DNA of 64,000 bases from Echiichthys vipera (taxonomy: Eukaryota > Chordata > Actinopteri > Perciformes > Trachinidae), in contig OY829659.1 of assembly GCA_963691815.1 (NCBI GenBank), forward strand, positions 8,653,515 through 8,717,514, given 5' to 3'. This document shows positions 1-64,000 of the stretch, piece by piece (positions within the stretch are counted from its first letter, which is position 1; each line of letters opens with the position of its first letter). The translations under genes and the position numbers were made by a program. The notes below the pieces were generated by a model. It saw only the letters and a list, made by a program, of their open reading frames with translations. It was not told the DNA's origin and searched no databases.

Positions 1-504
1 TTATACAAATCCTGGCTGTGTTTGTCTTGACGTAATGGTAAAAAAAACACAATCCTGCTGTTGCTGAAAGGTAAAGTAATTATAGACATCAAGGCTACAT
101 AACAGGGTTGTTGAGCTTTGCAATGACTGATATTGGCAATGATCCATCCAATAATTGGTACACACTTAAATGGTAACGCTACAGAATAAGTCACGAAAGT
201 CGGGATTCACCCTCCCCAGATCCAAGTTGTTAGCACAGGTAATAAAAACATAATCGAAGTAAACGTATATTTATATATATATATTACAAAACATATCAAA
301 TTATTGGCTGGCAATTATCATACAGTTTACAAATTATTATTAACTATACCTTTGTACATGAATGAAATTGAAAGGAGAGCACTGTTGATGATTGATTCCT
401 CTGAATTGTCTGAGGCCTGAAGAGGTAAAAGCATCTTGTATTTAATGAAACTAGAGACGTATAAGTTTAAACTATTAGTAACTAACCACAAAAAAGGACA
501 CAAA
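1..504. other. Downstream flank of rapgef6
   Basis: AT-rich sequence beyond the presumed 3' end. I see no exon, RNA gene or recognisable repeat apart from a short TA-rich run near 266-286. Confidence 0.5.
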
Positions 505-522
505 ATCACTTCTGTTTAACAT

Positions 523-528
523 TTTATT
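523..528 (-). terminator. Candidate distal poly(A) signal AATAAA
   Basis: A canonical hexamer on the minus strand. The downstream transcript sequence is rich in U and GU (reverse complement of about 480-510), as expected for a CstF-bound element. Confidence 0.5.
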
Positions 529-1180
529 CATTGTCCAAATTCATATCAGTAGACTTGGAGAAATAAAAGGTATTTTTTCCTTTTTAAACATTCTCTTAAA
601 CAAAAATATAACAACTATTTACAATCACTCGTAAAAAATACATAAAAAGCAAACGAGCAAAATCATGTTGTCTTTCTAAAAGACATAAGTTACAACAGCT
701 ATGAGAAGTGTGAGACAAAAGCAAACTTTAAGCCACAGACCAAGTTAATACCTCTTTGTACAGATTGTGCAGCACACTCACCACATTGAAGCTTATTGTT
801 GTGCATTTCTGCTGTAATGCCAAAAAGATGTCTACATAAAACACATTCACATCTCTCTTATTGCATTCCAGGTAACATGGCAGGAGGCGGGGGCGGGGGG
901 TGGGATGTGGGGGTGTCAATTACAATAAGCTAGATATTTTTATCAAGCTGTGAGAGAGCTGACTCAACAGTTTCATGTTTTCATGTTGTTAGAAACACTG
1001 ACATGTTCACAGCGCTAAGAGCTGCTCACTGCCAGTTCTTCCATCAAAACATACCTACTGTATGTGGAGTTGGAGAAGAGGGGGTTACCGCTAAATTTAA
1101 TTTAGCTTTGAGAGAGAAATATAAAAAAAAAAGAATTGGCATTTTGGAGTGCTTATAGACCTTTTCAAAGTTGTAAACAT

Positions 1181-1431
1181 AAACATTCTCAATGTGTCCA
1201 AGTTTGATTCCTGTTGCAGTGAATGTGAACGACATCAGCTGACAGGAAGTTAACAAGGGCACAGGATGTCGCCTAGCAACGGAATTCCATTTGAAAAGGT
1301 TTATAGACACAAACATTCTAAACATGCCCTAGTTTATTTCCTGTTACAGTTCATGTGAATGACTTAAACTGACAGGAAGTTAACCATGACCAAGGATGTT
1401 GCCTAGCAATGAAATTCCATTTAAAGGGGTA
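1181..1431. repeat. 130-bp tandem duplication in the 3' UTR
   Basis: Two imperfect direct copies begin at 1181 (aaacattctc) and 1311 (aaacattcta). They share a gacaggaagttaac block and a gcctagcaa(c/t)g block, ending in (g/a)aattccattt. Both copies resemble a dispersed repeat that I recall from other fish genomes. The copies differ at many sites, so the duplication is not recent. Confidence 0.7.
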
Positions 1432-4369
1432 TAGATGATGTTTGTTTACATCTTTGAAAAAGTCTTAAAAGCACAAAAGGGATAAAACAAACGTCCAACA
1501 TGACCAACGTGTGACGAGCTTCATTCCAAAATTCTGTACAACAATCTTACGGGGGGGAAAAGAAACACACTAAAAAACTGTAGCCTGATGTTTAACTCTC
1601 TCCAACATTAGAAAGCAGGTAATATATATAAATATAATATATATATATAGCATTTCCTCTGACTTCAGAAGAAGATCTGTGTCATTCATACCATCTGGGC
1701 CAACAATTGGAAGGAGCATATGCTGCAACTTTTTAATCATCCCTCCATGCAGACTATTAATACTGATTTACGGTTACAAATCTGAGGAATACAGTTGTGC
1801 AAAAAAAAAAAGAGCAATTGTCAGTTTCTAACTCTCAGTCTGTTTCAAAGTTTCTACTATGGAGCTTGTTTTATAAAGGAATAAGGGACTATGTGGGGGT
1901 CACAGTGGATACTCATGATTCATATGAAACCTTTAAGCAATGGAGCGGTATCCATTAAACAGTGAGTACAGTGAGGAGAAAGGTTTCAAAAGTCCTGCTG
2001 AGTTGACAGAGCTGAGAGGGAAACAGACTACACGGACTTGGCATCATGGCAGGGCTTATTCCATCAAACAGACTGGGATATAATAGCATCAAAAAACGTA
2101 TTTTCAATGGTCTAGCCTGAGTACGAAAAGCCTCTGTCATGAAACCGGTGGCACCTTTCTGCAGGCAGGAGCAATCAAAGCTGCAAACTAAGAAGGGCTT
2201 TTATAGAAAACGACTTCTGAGTCTTGCTTCATGTGCTGTACTGAATCCAAATGGAATAAAAACATAAATTCTATCTCAACCTCGCAAATGTAAGTCCACA
2301 CACACATGCACACACAGTCGTATCCCAAAACACAGCAGCAATTATGATTATAGACAGAGCAGAAATGGCACCAAGAACTGAGTGGAAAGGAAAAACTATG
2401 TCAGGGACAACAACAAAAACTAACAGAAATTCCTTGTAAGACTCCTGCCCCGAGACAGAGACAGGGCAATCACAACCTTGGATTATTTCTCATAACAAAA
2501 ATATTCAAAAATAGCCTTTATAGAGGACTCTCTTCTCTCATCTATACATGACATTAATTTATGGCAAAGAAAAAACAAAAATATATATGTATAAATTCAT
2601 ATATATGCCATGTATATATTAGCATTACTCATTTCAAGTCTTTGTGTGGCAAAACAATACAAAACAAGCATCACAGAGCGCGAGACAGACGGCAGAAGGA
2701 GAGGAGAAGAACGTCTAATTCCAGTTACACCCCTGCTGCACTGCAGATAAACATTAAAAACAATTTTTCCGTTTCCAAAACATTACTCAGAATGTACAAA
2801 TTTGCTTCTGGTTTCAGTACAAATATTTTTCAAGCAAATCCTTTAAATATTCTACAAAATGTACTATGAACATGGAATGGAGATGCAAGCCAGGCATTAA
2901 AATACATTATCTGTTGACTAGTTTGGCTGCTCGTTCTTTTAAATAAGAAGGAAAAACCGATACGAGAGGTACACTGTGAGCACGTAGTCAAAGTTTATGC
3001 TGCATCTCATATTCCTGCTGCTTTATAAACAAATTTACAAGGTCAAATGAACCTCAAGCATTACACTTTAACATTTCAGCTTGTAATTCAATAGACAACT
3101 AGTCCAATAAACACTGTAAACAAAATGTGTAAGCGTCGGTGTAAACACTGTCCTTGACACACCATCTAAGATTCTGCTGTGTGTGCGAGTGTGAATCCAT
3201 GCACGTTGTGCAACCACGCAGTGCTAATTTATCGTTTTATTATAGCTGCTGCAATAAAATAACGACACGCGTTTTACTCTACAGGAAGCAGTGAGGCATT
3301 TGTTCTTCAGCTCATTAAAAACGAGTTATAATACAGTTTTTATAGAACATCGAGGAGGCAGCATGCCGCTAAAGTACCTCCCGTCAGACTGAACGAGCAA
3401 TAAGAGAGGTGACTGGGTGGCGAAGAGCGCGACATGAAGACACACAACTGCCTGAGAGATGCTGTTTGACTTTTTTTTTTTCTTTAAAGCTCAATAAAGT
3501 ATAATAAGTGGTAAACACAAACATACGTACTCTCTGCTACTTCAGGAGTTTAATAATCGTTTTCCCCTCCCTAAGAGGAGTGGAAAATAGGGTTTCCATT
3601 TGGTTTGACTATGTTGGAACTGATGTTAATTATGTAAATTTACATCCTCAGTGCCAGGGTTTGATAGAGGCCTATAAAGCCTTCTAAAAAATCGACAGCA
3701 AACTATAACAAAAGCAGCAAAACAAAAGAACCCCCCCATGAGCTGATGCTCGTCATAATATTTACACTGCTGACAACAGCTCTCTGACCCTTTGTCTGCT
3801 CCTCCTCCTCCTCACTATTACCACATAAAACTTTGCCAAGCTCAGAAATGCAAATTAAAATAAGAAAAAGAATCACTGTACAGCATTTTAAAACTTTAAA
3901 AAAAAATGTGAAACACCTCTTAACAAGAGAGCTTGGAGCGCAAAATGGAGGTACATGGTGGTCTGTTTCCAAAGGATGCCGACTTCTTCTCATGAGACAT
4001 CGTTATTGTCATTTCCTTCTTTTAGTCGTCCTTTTTTACGTCCGTCTAACCGCCTTTTTCGGCTTTGTTCAGGAGTTTTTAAAAGGTATGTAAAATCTTT
4101 CTTTTCTTCTTTTTTTGTGAAATGGGTTTAAAAAGAGATGATTGTACAAGTCTTGGTATGGTGGAGAAGAGAGGTCACATGACCCACTGGTCTGGTGGAG
4201 AAGTGCATTATGGTCCGTGGTGGATGTCACACAGGGTTATGTTTGCAGGGGTTGGAGAATGTGCTCTGAAAAGTGGTGCCAGCAGGCTGCTAGTTTAGTC
4301 CAAAGCCTGATCAACACAACGTGGTCCGTGTGTGAGAATGTGTGTGTGTGTGTGTGTGCGTCACCACCT

Positions 4370-55147
<50,778 letters not shown>

Positions 55148-56098
55148 CTGTTCAGACAGATAGGAAGTAGTAGAAAGACAGGAGGAGAAAGTGGAGAAGA
55201 TATGAGTTTAACAGAGGCAAACACACAAGTTCAGAGAAACACACATACACCTGTTTCATTAACCTGAAAGCCAAAGCTGGTTTGGCACTGTTTGACATGT
55301 TATTAGACACAAATATAATTAACATGAAGAGGATGGAGGTGGAGACACTTTGGTTGAGGCTGGAGGTTGATATGATATCTGATAATCAGAAGAGGTGAGC
55401 GGTTTTATATTTTTGGATTGACCTTAACAAAACAATGAAGCAGTAAATTCTGGCCATGGCTGTCTTAATAGTACAACGCAGCTGGCTTTCTTTCATGCAG
55501 ACTGCTTTGATGTTTTGTGTGCACACTGAACAGGCACTCAAACTCATTTACCGTACAGTAGAAAAGCAAGAAATATATTTCCTCAATTCAAACAAACAAA
55601 CAAATTAACACAAATACACTTCCAATGCCAATCCTAACAATCAAATAGGCAAATACATCAAGGTGGACGGCCGAAAAACAAAATAAATTCCTTACACAAA
55701 TCTGTTCAGTCAGTTTGTTTACTTCAGGATAAGAAGACAATTTGTGCAAAGGAAAGTTTGAGCATCGACACAAACAAAATCCATTTGTTTCTTCTATTTT
55801 GTTATCACTTCTTATGCAAATTGCACACTGCAAAATCCAAATAAATACCTCTGATTCAGAATGGGACAAAGTTGTCAGTCAACTGACCTTTAAAAACCTG
55901 CGAGAGGGAGGATTGTTTCCACAAAGAGGACGACTTGTAAACTTCCACAGTAAAAAAACTGCAGCAGAGACCAGTAAAAGGTCACCAGATCAATAAGTAA
56001 CCTTCAAGCTACAGTCACACAACATTCCAGCATACAGTAAACCTAGAATCACTCCACACCATATACCATCAGAGAAATTGGCATTTAGTGCATACAAA

Positions 56099-56135
56099 AC
56101 ACACACACACACACCTACACACCCACACACCCACA

Positions 56136-56200
<65 letters not shown>

Positions 56201-56213
56201 GCACACGCACACA
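56099..56213 (+). repeat. (CA)n microsatellite with CCCACA interruptions
   Basis: CA units are interrupted by ctacacacccacacaccc near the left end, then about 30 pure CA units and a short imperfect tail. Confidence 0.95.
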
Positions 56214-59200
56214 CATAGATAGATCGATAGAAATGTTGCTACACAAAATATTTTACTTAATCCACAATACAGAAAGCTCTAAGAAACACACTCCATGTCT
56301 AATCCAACAAGCAGGTCAACCAAAGGTCAAGACCAGGTCTTAATCCGACCTTAAATTGGAGAGGTTAAGCATTATAAAACTTAATTTTCTTCTCCTCTGT
56401 AACATGATTAAAATAGAAAATGTCTATGATACCCATACACCATGGGTTAAAATGAAAGAATAACTAAAATAGGTATTTCTACAAAGGCTGCCATTGCACA
56501 ACAACAATATTTAGAGCCTGTTTGAGGAGGTAAAAAATGGGATTGCCTTTAAATTGAGGCACCTGGGCTTCTTCCATATTTCCTGAGCCGTTGGACAAAT
56601 GTAGCTGGTGCCCACGAGAAGAAAGGCAATTAACTAATGCTCAAGCCTTACCAGTTTGGATCTGGGCAGTGTAAGGGTGAGAGAAGATGTTCTCCTGCGA
56701 CATCGGGCTACCCTACAGCACACCTCCTCCATCGCCGCATCAGACAGCGCTCGCCATTCAAAAACGCGCATAAACCCTCACTTAAAATGTTAAAAGCAAC
56801 ACTTGCACATGTGAAGCTAAACCAAGCCAAACTGAAGCTCGGAAGCTAGCTGAGGTTGCTGAACCACGGTGCCAACATGCAATATTAAAGACGTAGAGTC
56901 TGGGGGTGCTGCCCCTTCAGTACTCTCTTCTAATAGGCCTGTTGTACTGTACGACCCCATCAGCACTTAACCCCAAACCCACGGGGGAAACGCAGCAATG
57001 ATGGGTGGAGTTTAAGAAGTTCATTGACTTGTTCTTAATGTGTGCCATATTGGAGGGGAACACTCAAATTAATAGATTCATGAACACTGGATTTACACAC
57101 AAGCTTTATCCATTTTAAATTGTTTTCTTTTGACTTTCATGATCGTATAAACATTTTATTTGGACATTTTCTTAATGTGTGTGCAGCCCAGGAAGACTAG
57201 AAACTGCTATGACAGAAGCTAACATGAATCCATAAAGTCATTATTATCATGCTGTTTGTACCAAACCCCATGGACTAATTACATGCATGACTTTGTTCTG
57301 TTCTTGCATTAGCTTATTATTTTGGGGAAATTTTGAGATCATGATAATTTAACACGATTACTCATTACTTTGGAAACATCATGCATTTATTTAACTTTAA
57401 ATGAAAACTTGTCTTAACAATGAAATTTCTTGCTTTAGATATAATTCAACTGACATAGCAAAAATACAGATTTGATGAAAAAAAATCTAATCAAATTAAA
57501 CATGTATATACATATACGTCTCTTGGATCTCTTGATTCATAATAAACCAAATTCATAATTGAAAATAAAATTGTCATTATTACCCAGCTCTAACTCATAC
57601 ACACATGGAATCTGAAAATACTTCACTGTAAAACTAAAAAATAACTTTAACATCTATAAACCTTTATGCACCTGCTGCGTTCTTACTCATCACACACACA
57701 TCCCTATAATAATGCCGAAGCACTTAAATATTGATACATTCTGAATCCCTCTATGTTTCTCTTTATTACTCACATATTTCAATGATAATAGTGCTATTGG
57801 CAAACACTTAAATAGTAGGATTCTAATTTCAAAGTGTGCCACTGAAAATTCACAAATACATACTGACTCACAGATGTGACATTCGTTTTAGCGCAACTGA
57901 AGGAGTATTTAAGTGAAATCCATTCCCCGTTAGCTACGGCGGTATAATGAATTGTGTGTTTCGCTTATTGAACTGCAGGCGACACCTTATCTTCGACAGT
58001 TTGTGTTATTGACTAAATCACACACTCTCAAGTAGAATTCACATCCCTTATGCTTACCAATACTTTTCACGACTAGTTGAGAGTGATTGCTAATTTCATC
58101 ACAGGTAAATACGGTATGTATTGATTTCTGTGTGATGGAGCAGTTAAAAGCTAGCGATGATGAAGCTCCCGCCCTGCATCCAATTCATACATTCACCTAA
58201 ATCCACATACAGAGAGACAGAAATGAATCTGTCAAACTACTGGGTCGATCAGGACTGAGGCAAAAGAAGCACACACACACACAAACACAAAGGATACTCA
58301 AAGTGGACACTCGAAGAATACAAATGCAGCATATGATTTAACAGCCAGACCTTCATCTCGTCAGGATCATAGACGAAACAAGAACTTTGGAAATGCAGCA
58401 GCCACATTTCTATAAGCTGTGAGTTGCTGATACTGACATTTTGTAACCTAAGGGCTGCTATAAGGAAGAGCTGTGTAAAGGAAGCAGGGTATTGAGGACA
58501 TAATGGAAAAGTTTGACATTTTGGGAAATACACTAAAGCCCTTTTCAGACACATAAAATGTAACATTGCTGGCTCCATCAAGCCAATACTTTGACTTTTT
58601 GTCATTCAGACGGGTGGTGACTTTTACGTTAATGCTCCTTACGGCTTCATTCAGATATAGAGGCACATAAATGGAAAGAGCTCCATGCTCATGCAACATT
58701 TTGCACCTTGGGAGGGAGCAAAGAGAGGCAGAATGGCAGTGAATTCACAATGTTGTAATATCATGGAAGAGTTCCCTGTTCTCTCTCAGGCTGCATCACT
58801 GACAGATTCTGCAATTCTGTCATTCGCCTCATGCTTACTTGGTTGGATTTATTCACCAAGTAAAATACTTTGGGGATAAGATTACAGTTAGATATGAGAG
58901 ATGAAACACATGTTTGAGGATCTAAAAAAAGTGTGTTTTTTGGAGGTACTAGGGAATGAAATAGGGAAAGGACAGGCAGAGGGAGTTAATGGGAAGGATG
59001 GAAGGGAGAAGTTGGGCGAGAGAGTGATGGCAGAAGTGAATAATTGTGGCAGTCTCGTGGCTCCTATTCACACTACAGACTTAATCCTGCTCTAATCCTC
59101 CTCTTTCCCTCTCCCAGTGGGCTGAGCAGTGGGGGTGGGCTGGGGGGTTTAGGGGGTCTCCCATTCACCTCATGCATTAAGGATGAGAGTTAGGAGATTA

Positions 59201-62200
59201 AATATAAATGTGCAAGGTTCCTTCAGCTGTACAATTCTATCATGTCAACGAGAGGGCACAATCATAGGAGGATCAAGCAGTCTGTAAATGTTATGTCGCA
59301 GGAAAACCGACAACGCTTTCACCAACACCAATCACTTAAAGACTATGATTAACTCCAGATAAATTGACCCATCATCTGTTATTATAAGGGGAAAAATTCA
59401 ACCAAAGAAAGATGCAGCAGCCAAGGAAGAGGAAAATCCACAAGGGCTGTCTGAACATCAAGTTATTACCTAGTTTGGAAGCCTATAAATGAATAATTGG
59501 TAAAAAAAAAAAAATTGTGAACAAAAAACCCAACTGGTAGGGCTTTTCTAATACCGCTGTCTGTTTATAATACTGCTGTCAATGATGTGTCTAGATGTAT
59601 TTGTTCATTCAATACACCCATTATTACATTATGAAGACTTTGTGGGTAGAACTAAATGAAATGAGAATACATCAGAATAAAAGCTAGTTCTACTAAGAGA
59701 ATATATTTAATATGATTTTTCATTTGTGTTCCCATGATGTCATATAGTTCACCAGCAGTTTACCACCAAAATAAGGATCCTTCCCTCGACCTATCCATTA
59801 ATCATGGAGAAAAGTGCATTAACATAGCATACAAATGGCCACTCTGCAGTTTTTTGGATAATTTTATGACTACATTTGTCTTTCTGTAGACCGACTCAAG
59901 CCCCTGAAAGCAAAACAAATTAGGGTGATATCTTCTTTTTCCAACTTCTATAAAACCTAACTCTGTTTCACTTTATATATCCAATTTTAACAATGAGATT
60001 AAATAGCTAAGGGCCTGAGTGCTCTGTTCCCCCTATTTCCTCAGTGATAAAATGGGCTATAAAGCCCAGACTGGCCATTTGGCTACACAGACAAGAGACC
60101 AGGTTTCCCAGAGGCATCTTAGTTCTGGGATTATCTTTGCTACATTGTAGGTCAATGTGTAGAGAGATGTTTTAGGAATTGTGTTCGGAAACGTTGAAGA
60201 CATTAATGGATGAGACCTGGTCTGTCCAGCCTTGTAGTCTGAATTAGTTGGTTAAAGGTCCCAGATGGGGGCTTTCCCATTAAAAGGGATTTTCAAAAAG
60301 TGCTGCTCCATCTCCTTGAATAATGTTGTACATGAATTATCAGTTAATCGTTTTCTAACTCAATATTGATAAAGCACAGGCTTCATTAGGATGCAGAGAT
60401 ACCACTTGATGACTTCTAACAGACACACCTGAGACTTCACGATGCGACTGATAATCAGAGAGATAGACATCTACACAGACACATACCTAGACAACGGCAG
60501 AAACAGAGACCAGTTAATAGAGGAGGATAAGAAGGAAGATTTATAAAAAGAGATGGAGCATGACAGAGATGTACACATCAACACACGCAATGAGACAGAG
60601 GAACCGAGGGAAGAGTGAGAAGAACACATTAAGATGAATAATAAAGAGGACAAACGGCTTGGCTATGTAATTAAAGAAAATGTGATGAGGCTGATGAATC
60701 CTGATGAGGGAGATAATTAAAGTGGGTTCAACAAACAATGACACAAAACAAAGCTCGATGAATATTTAAAGACAATGCTGTTGTTTTAGCCAAGAGAAGA
60801 CAAAATGACAGTATCATAGAGAAAGAAGTATTGTTCAGATGTTGAAGTGTAATAAAGCAAAAATATTTGAGGGTTGTTCATTTTGCTGGTGCGAAACCTT
60901 TGCTTTAGCTAAGGTATTTTCACTAATGGTTATGTACAACAGAAATAAGGTGGTAGACATTAGTGTATTCATGTTGTTCGCATATCCAAAAAGATGCCAA
61001 AATCACATATGCTGGCTCTTTGACATATGCACCATTATCTCTACTTATCTGTTTCATGTTTCTGAAAACATGACAAAGGAAGGTTAAACACCTTAAAAAA
61101 CAAGTCACCAGATCATTTCTACTGACTGATAATGTGCACAGGATACAGAAGTTTAGGGAATAATAACAATCAAGCCCCGTTTTAGAACTTGCTTGGCTTA
61201 CCAATTCATAACCCCGCAGCTGAGTAAGTACAGGCATGGTAATGGGTAGTGAGGTCACTGATGGGGTATCTGACATGAGCAAGGTTGGCCTGTAGATGTC
61301 AGTAGTGACAAACTGCCCTGACAGGACTACTCTAATCAATTCTGGTGTTTTAATACTGAAAGTTTCAGTTCCATTAAAAACAAAAATTTACAATGCATAT
61401 TTTAATATCTTGCTGATAAGTCATTCCCACAGCAAAACTAAAGTTAGACCTATTTTCAAGATCACCACTGCAATAAATTGGGATAGTTGAGAAAGAAGCA
61501 GAAGTGTCAGAGAAAAAGATGTTCATTAAATTCAATAAAATGCTATCAAACTATGCATTTATGGCATAATTCCACATTAAAACAGGAAACCCCATAGATC
61601 TTTACTCATAACAGCTGTCACCATATGTTGAGTTAGCTCTCAGAGCAGGTTGTTACACCAGAAATCACACCACAGACTGCAGCAATCCACCTCGCCAAAA
61701 AATGAAGCTGCAGTCTCAAATTAGTTATATTTCCTTTGATATCAGAGTTAACTTGATGTCTGACTCTGATTTCTGCTGGTTTTCTCATTTCTCTGCTGTC
61801 TGAGTCCCGTTGCATTGACTCGATGTCACCCCTTCGCTTTGATTGTCGTGGTTATTAACTGCGTCTGCAGTCGATCTCCACGTCTAATGGTATTCTCCCT
61901 TGTTACAGCCTCCACTCCACAGTTTCCCTGTCACTACTCTAGTCTTACTTTCTGTCACCTTCTCCTTTGACCTTCATCCCCTTCTGTCCATTCTTGTATT
62001 TCTTTCCCAACTGGATCAAATCCCCTCCTTTCTGCTCCCACACACAAACCAGCATCAAAGGGAGCAAGGAGCAGTGAACTGACTGCAAGTTGCCTCACCA
62101 GACTTGCCAGGTGAGAACATTGGCCCAGCTGTCTGGAACGGGACTGTATTTTGAAGCTCCAGATTTAGCCCTGTAGCACTACAGAAAGCTTTGATCAATC

Positions 62201-62880
62201 GAGGGCACTCATGGCTTGCTCTAATGTCGTAAAAGGAGGACTGTGATGGGCAACACATTCATGAGCAATACCAAAAGGGAAAATACATGCATGTACACAC
62301 TCACACTGTATGCACAAAGGAATGCCTACAACAATACAGTTAACAATAAATACACAAAATAGCGCCATACTACACACACAAAGTGTCATTCAATAAAATG
62401 TACACTGGGCTTACTGAATAGTCTCAGCACACAGCAATGATCCACTCTATTGCTGGTAAGTCCACAGACGGTTGGATTAAGATACAGTGAAGGGAGACAG
62501 ATGGAGATAGTGGGGAAAATAGAGGGACCTGAAGTGAATATGACTGTGTGAGAGTGTGAGAGAGATAGAGAGACATAGAGAGTGTAAGAGTTGACAGCGA
62601 GGCAGAATGCAGCATATGATGGAGACTGGATCGTGTGTCTATGTGTGTGCATGTCTGTGTGGAAGAGAGAGAGCGAGAGAGAGAGAGCGAGAGCACGAGA
62701 TAGAGAGAGACAGAGCGCATGCAAAGGTAGGGGAAGAAATGGGGAAGAGCGTATAATAAGGATAGGACTGGCTGCGAGAGGTGGAATGAGGGTGAAGTGA
62801 AAGGGAAGGAACAGATGAAGATAAAAAGTCTCAAATATTCTCTTAAGAATCCAATTCTACCAGACTACAATATATCTGGC

Positions 62881-62892
62881 GTGTGTGTGTGT

Positions 62893-62974
<82 letters not shown>
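62881..62974 (+). repeat. (GT)n microsatellite
   Basis: About 46 GT units with a single gtggtg break near the left end. Confidence 0.95.
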
Positions 62975-62977
<3 letters not shown>

Positions 62978-64000
62978 CCAAGCTGGGGAAAGGGGAGATG
63001 TAATGAATTGAAGCTAGAACTGGATGTGACAACTGCAAAGGCAGACATGCCACAGAGAGAGGGAGGCAGGGAGGGAGGGTGGAGTTAGCAGGGGACCACA
63101 GGAGGAGATGAGGACTCTCTCTCTCTCTCATATTTTTTGTGCTTCACACAGTGACATTTCCTCCATCTCCAGCCAGCCCTACTTTGTGAGCACTTGCAAT
63201 TGACACCTTGTCCAAAAAAAAGAAAAGAAAAAAAGAAAAAAAAGTGTCTACGTTCTGCATTCAAATATTCTGCTGGTCCACAAATTTAAGATTAAACCCT
63301 GCTAAAGAGAATAAAAGGGTTTTTTCTTTCTACCATACCGGATCAAATCATGCATCGAGTTATACTAGTTTGATCAGGAAACAATCTGCTGAGTCTGTGG
63401 TCAATATGTTGCTTCCATTTCTTTGCAAAACATCCTTTGATATGAACACTGATTTATAGACACATTGTTCAGTTAACTCATCATAAGGAGAAAATAACCC
63501 TGATTACCTCACATCAGTTGATAGCATTTGTGCCAGAAAGCCTGTGTTACAAACTGAGGGAATAGAGTTTGAAAATCTGTAGGCATTTACCAGGCAGAGA
63601 GAGTCTAAACAAAGCTACTATAATGTTGCATCATGGGAGGTGTTGGATTTAGACTTTTTGGGGTGTGACTGCAACAAATTACTGCGGCTGTCAAGACTGA
63701 CTGACGTGGGCGTCATCGTTCCCAAAGGTCTCCTTTTTAAAACACGTCCCCTGAGTTATGAGTTTTATGATATGAAAACGCTGTAATGTGGATGTAACCT
63801 TAAGCTGCACAATACTGACACAAATCATGTTATTGTTGCAACAAATCAAAAATAATACTAACCTTTTCTACAGTCCTTTTTTCACTACCTTATGCTCAAA
63901 AATGAAAGGATAGGAAAACCTTTTCCCAACATAAGGGGAGATTCAGCACAGCAGCATCTCTCTGAAAAACATTTTAATCTCAGTTACAGAGAATAACTGC

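Larger units (their letters stand above)
505..4369 (-). other. rapgef6: rapgef6 3' untranslated region (inferred extent)
   Basis: This non-coding stretch follows the stop codon. Three minus-strand AATAAA hexamers lie at 3236-3241, 1333-1338 and 523-528. The last is followed in the transcript by a GU/U-rich stretch (about 510-480), the best context for cleavage. The UTR would then be about 3.9 kb. It contains a CA microsatellite just after the stop (about 4339-4359) and a 130-bp tandem duplication at 1181-1431. Shorter forms are possible. Confidence 0.5.
55148..64000 (-). other. 5' intronic region beyond exon w1
   Basis: 8.9 kb. I looked for the expected upstream segments (basic RRRFRKINY-type region and first cNMP-like domain) and found none, so this looks like one large intron running off the window. 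It holds CA (56099-56213) and GT (62881-62974) tracts and GA-rich patches (62550-62715, 63055-63080). Confidence 0.6.

Noticed and set aside
1181..1431. Two spaced direct copies as a possible CRISPR-like array
   Set aside because: Only two long diverged copies exist, in a vertebrate 3' UTR; there is no repeat-spacer pattern.
60923..61339. 138-codon minus-strand ORF, beginning MIRVVLSGQFVTTDIYR
   Set aside because: It looks mildly protein-like, but I recognise no family, find no convincing exon borders, and it does not match any expected upstream rapgef6 segment.

Overview
The window is a piece of vertebrate, almost certainly teleost fish, nuclear DNA. The grounds are GT-AG introns, long CA/GT and GA microsatellites, a decayed CR1/L2-type LINE, Tc1/mariner fossils and several short repeat families that I recognise from fish genomes. 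I see no bacterial, plasmid or CRISPR features.

One protein-coding gene fills most of the window, on the minus strand. It is rapgef6 (PDZ-GEF2/RA-GEF-2), a Rap guanine-nucleotide exchange factor. I assembled 23 consecutive coding exons from 55147 down to the stop codon at 4370-4372. Every junction has GT-AG borders and matching phase, and the join is 4452 nt, or 1483 codons plus stop, with no internal stop. In order it encodes an acidic linker, the second (degenerate) cyclic-nucleotide-binding domain, RasGEF_N, PDZ, a basic linker, the Ras-association domain, the CDC25-type RasGEF catalytic domain, a long Ser/Pro-rich tail with two PPxY motifs, and the C-terminal PDZ ligand VSAV. The N-terminus and first cNMP-like domain were not found and should lie beyond 64000. 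The residue numbers below count from the first residue encoded in the window.

The choice of rapgef6 over its paralog rapgef2 rests on the tail: TDPVYKTVTSSTEKGLI followed by VYCVTSP, then KDERYR.PPPTPPGY, PPDYSVA.QRSK and ADSE..DEQVSAV.

The most interesting coding feature is an extra open exon at 10698-11434. It can be spliced from the same donor as the standard tail exon. Read to its own stop codon, it replaces the PPxY/VSAV tail with 245 new residues. Cut at an internal consensus donor (11039/11038), it becomes an in-frame 132-codon cassette.

The 3' UTR runs from 4369 to about 505. Introns carry a Tc1/mariner deletion derivative with long inverted repeats (9413-10005), a 439-bp TIR element with TA duplications (25296-25734), a degenerate Tc1 transposase fossil (about 37100-37830), a LINE fragment (about 42013-43130) beside an LTR-like block (about 40740-41990), smaller MITE-like repeats and many microsatellites. 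I found no RNA genes and no second protein-coding gene.
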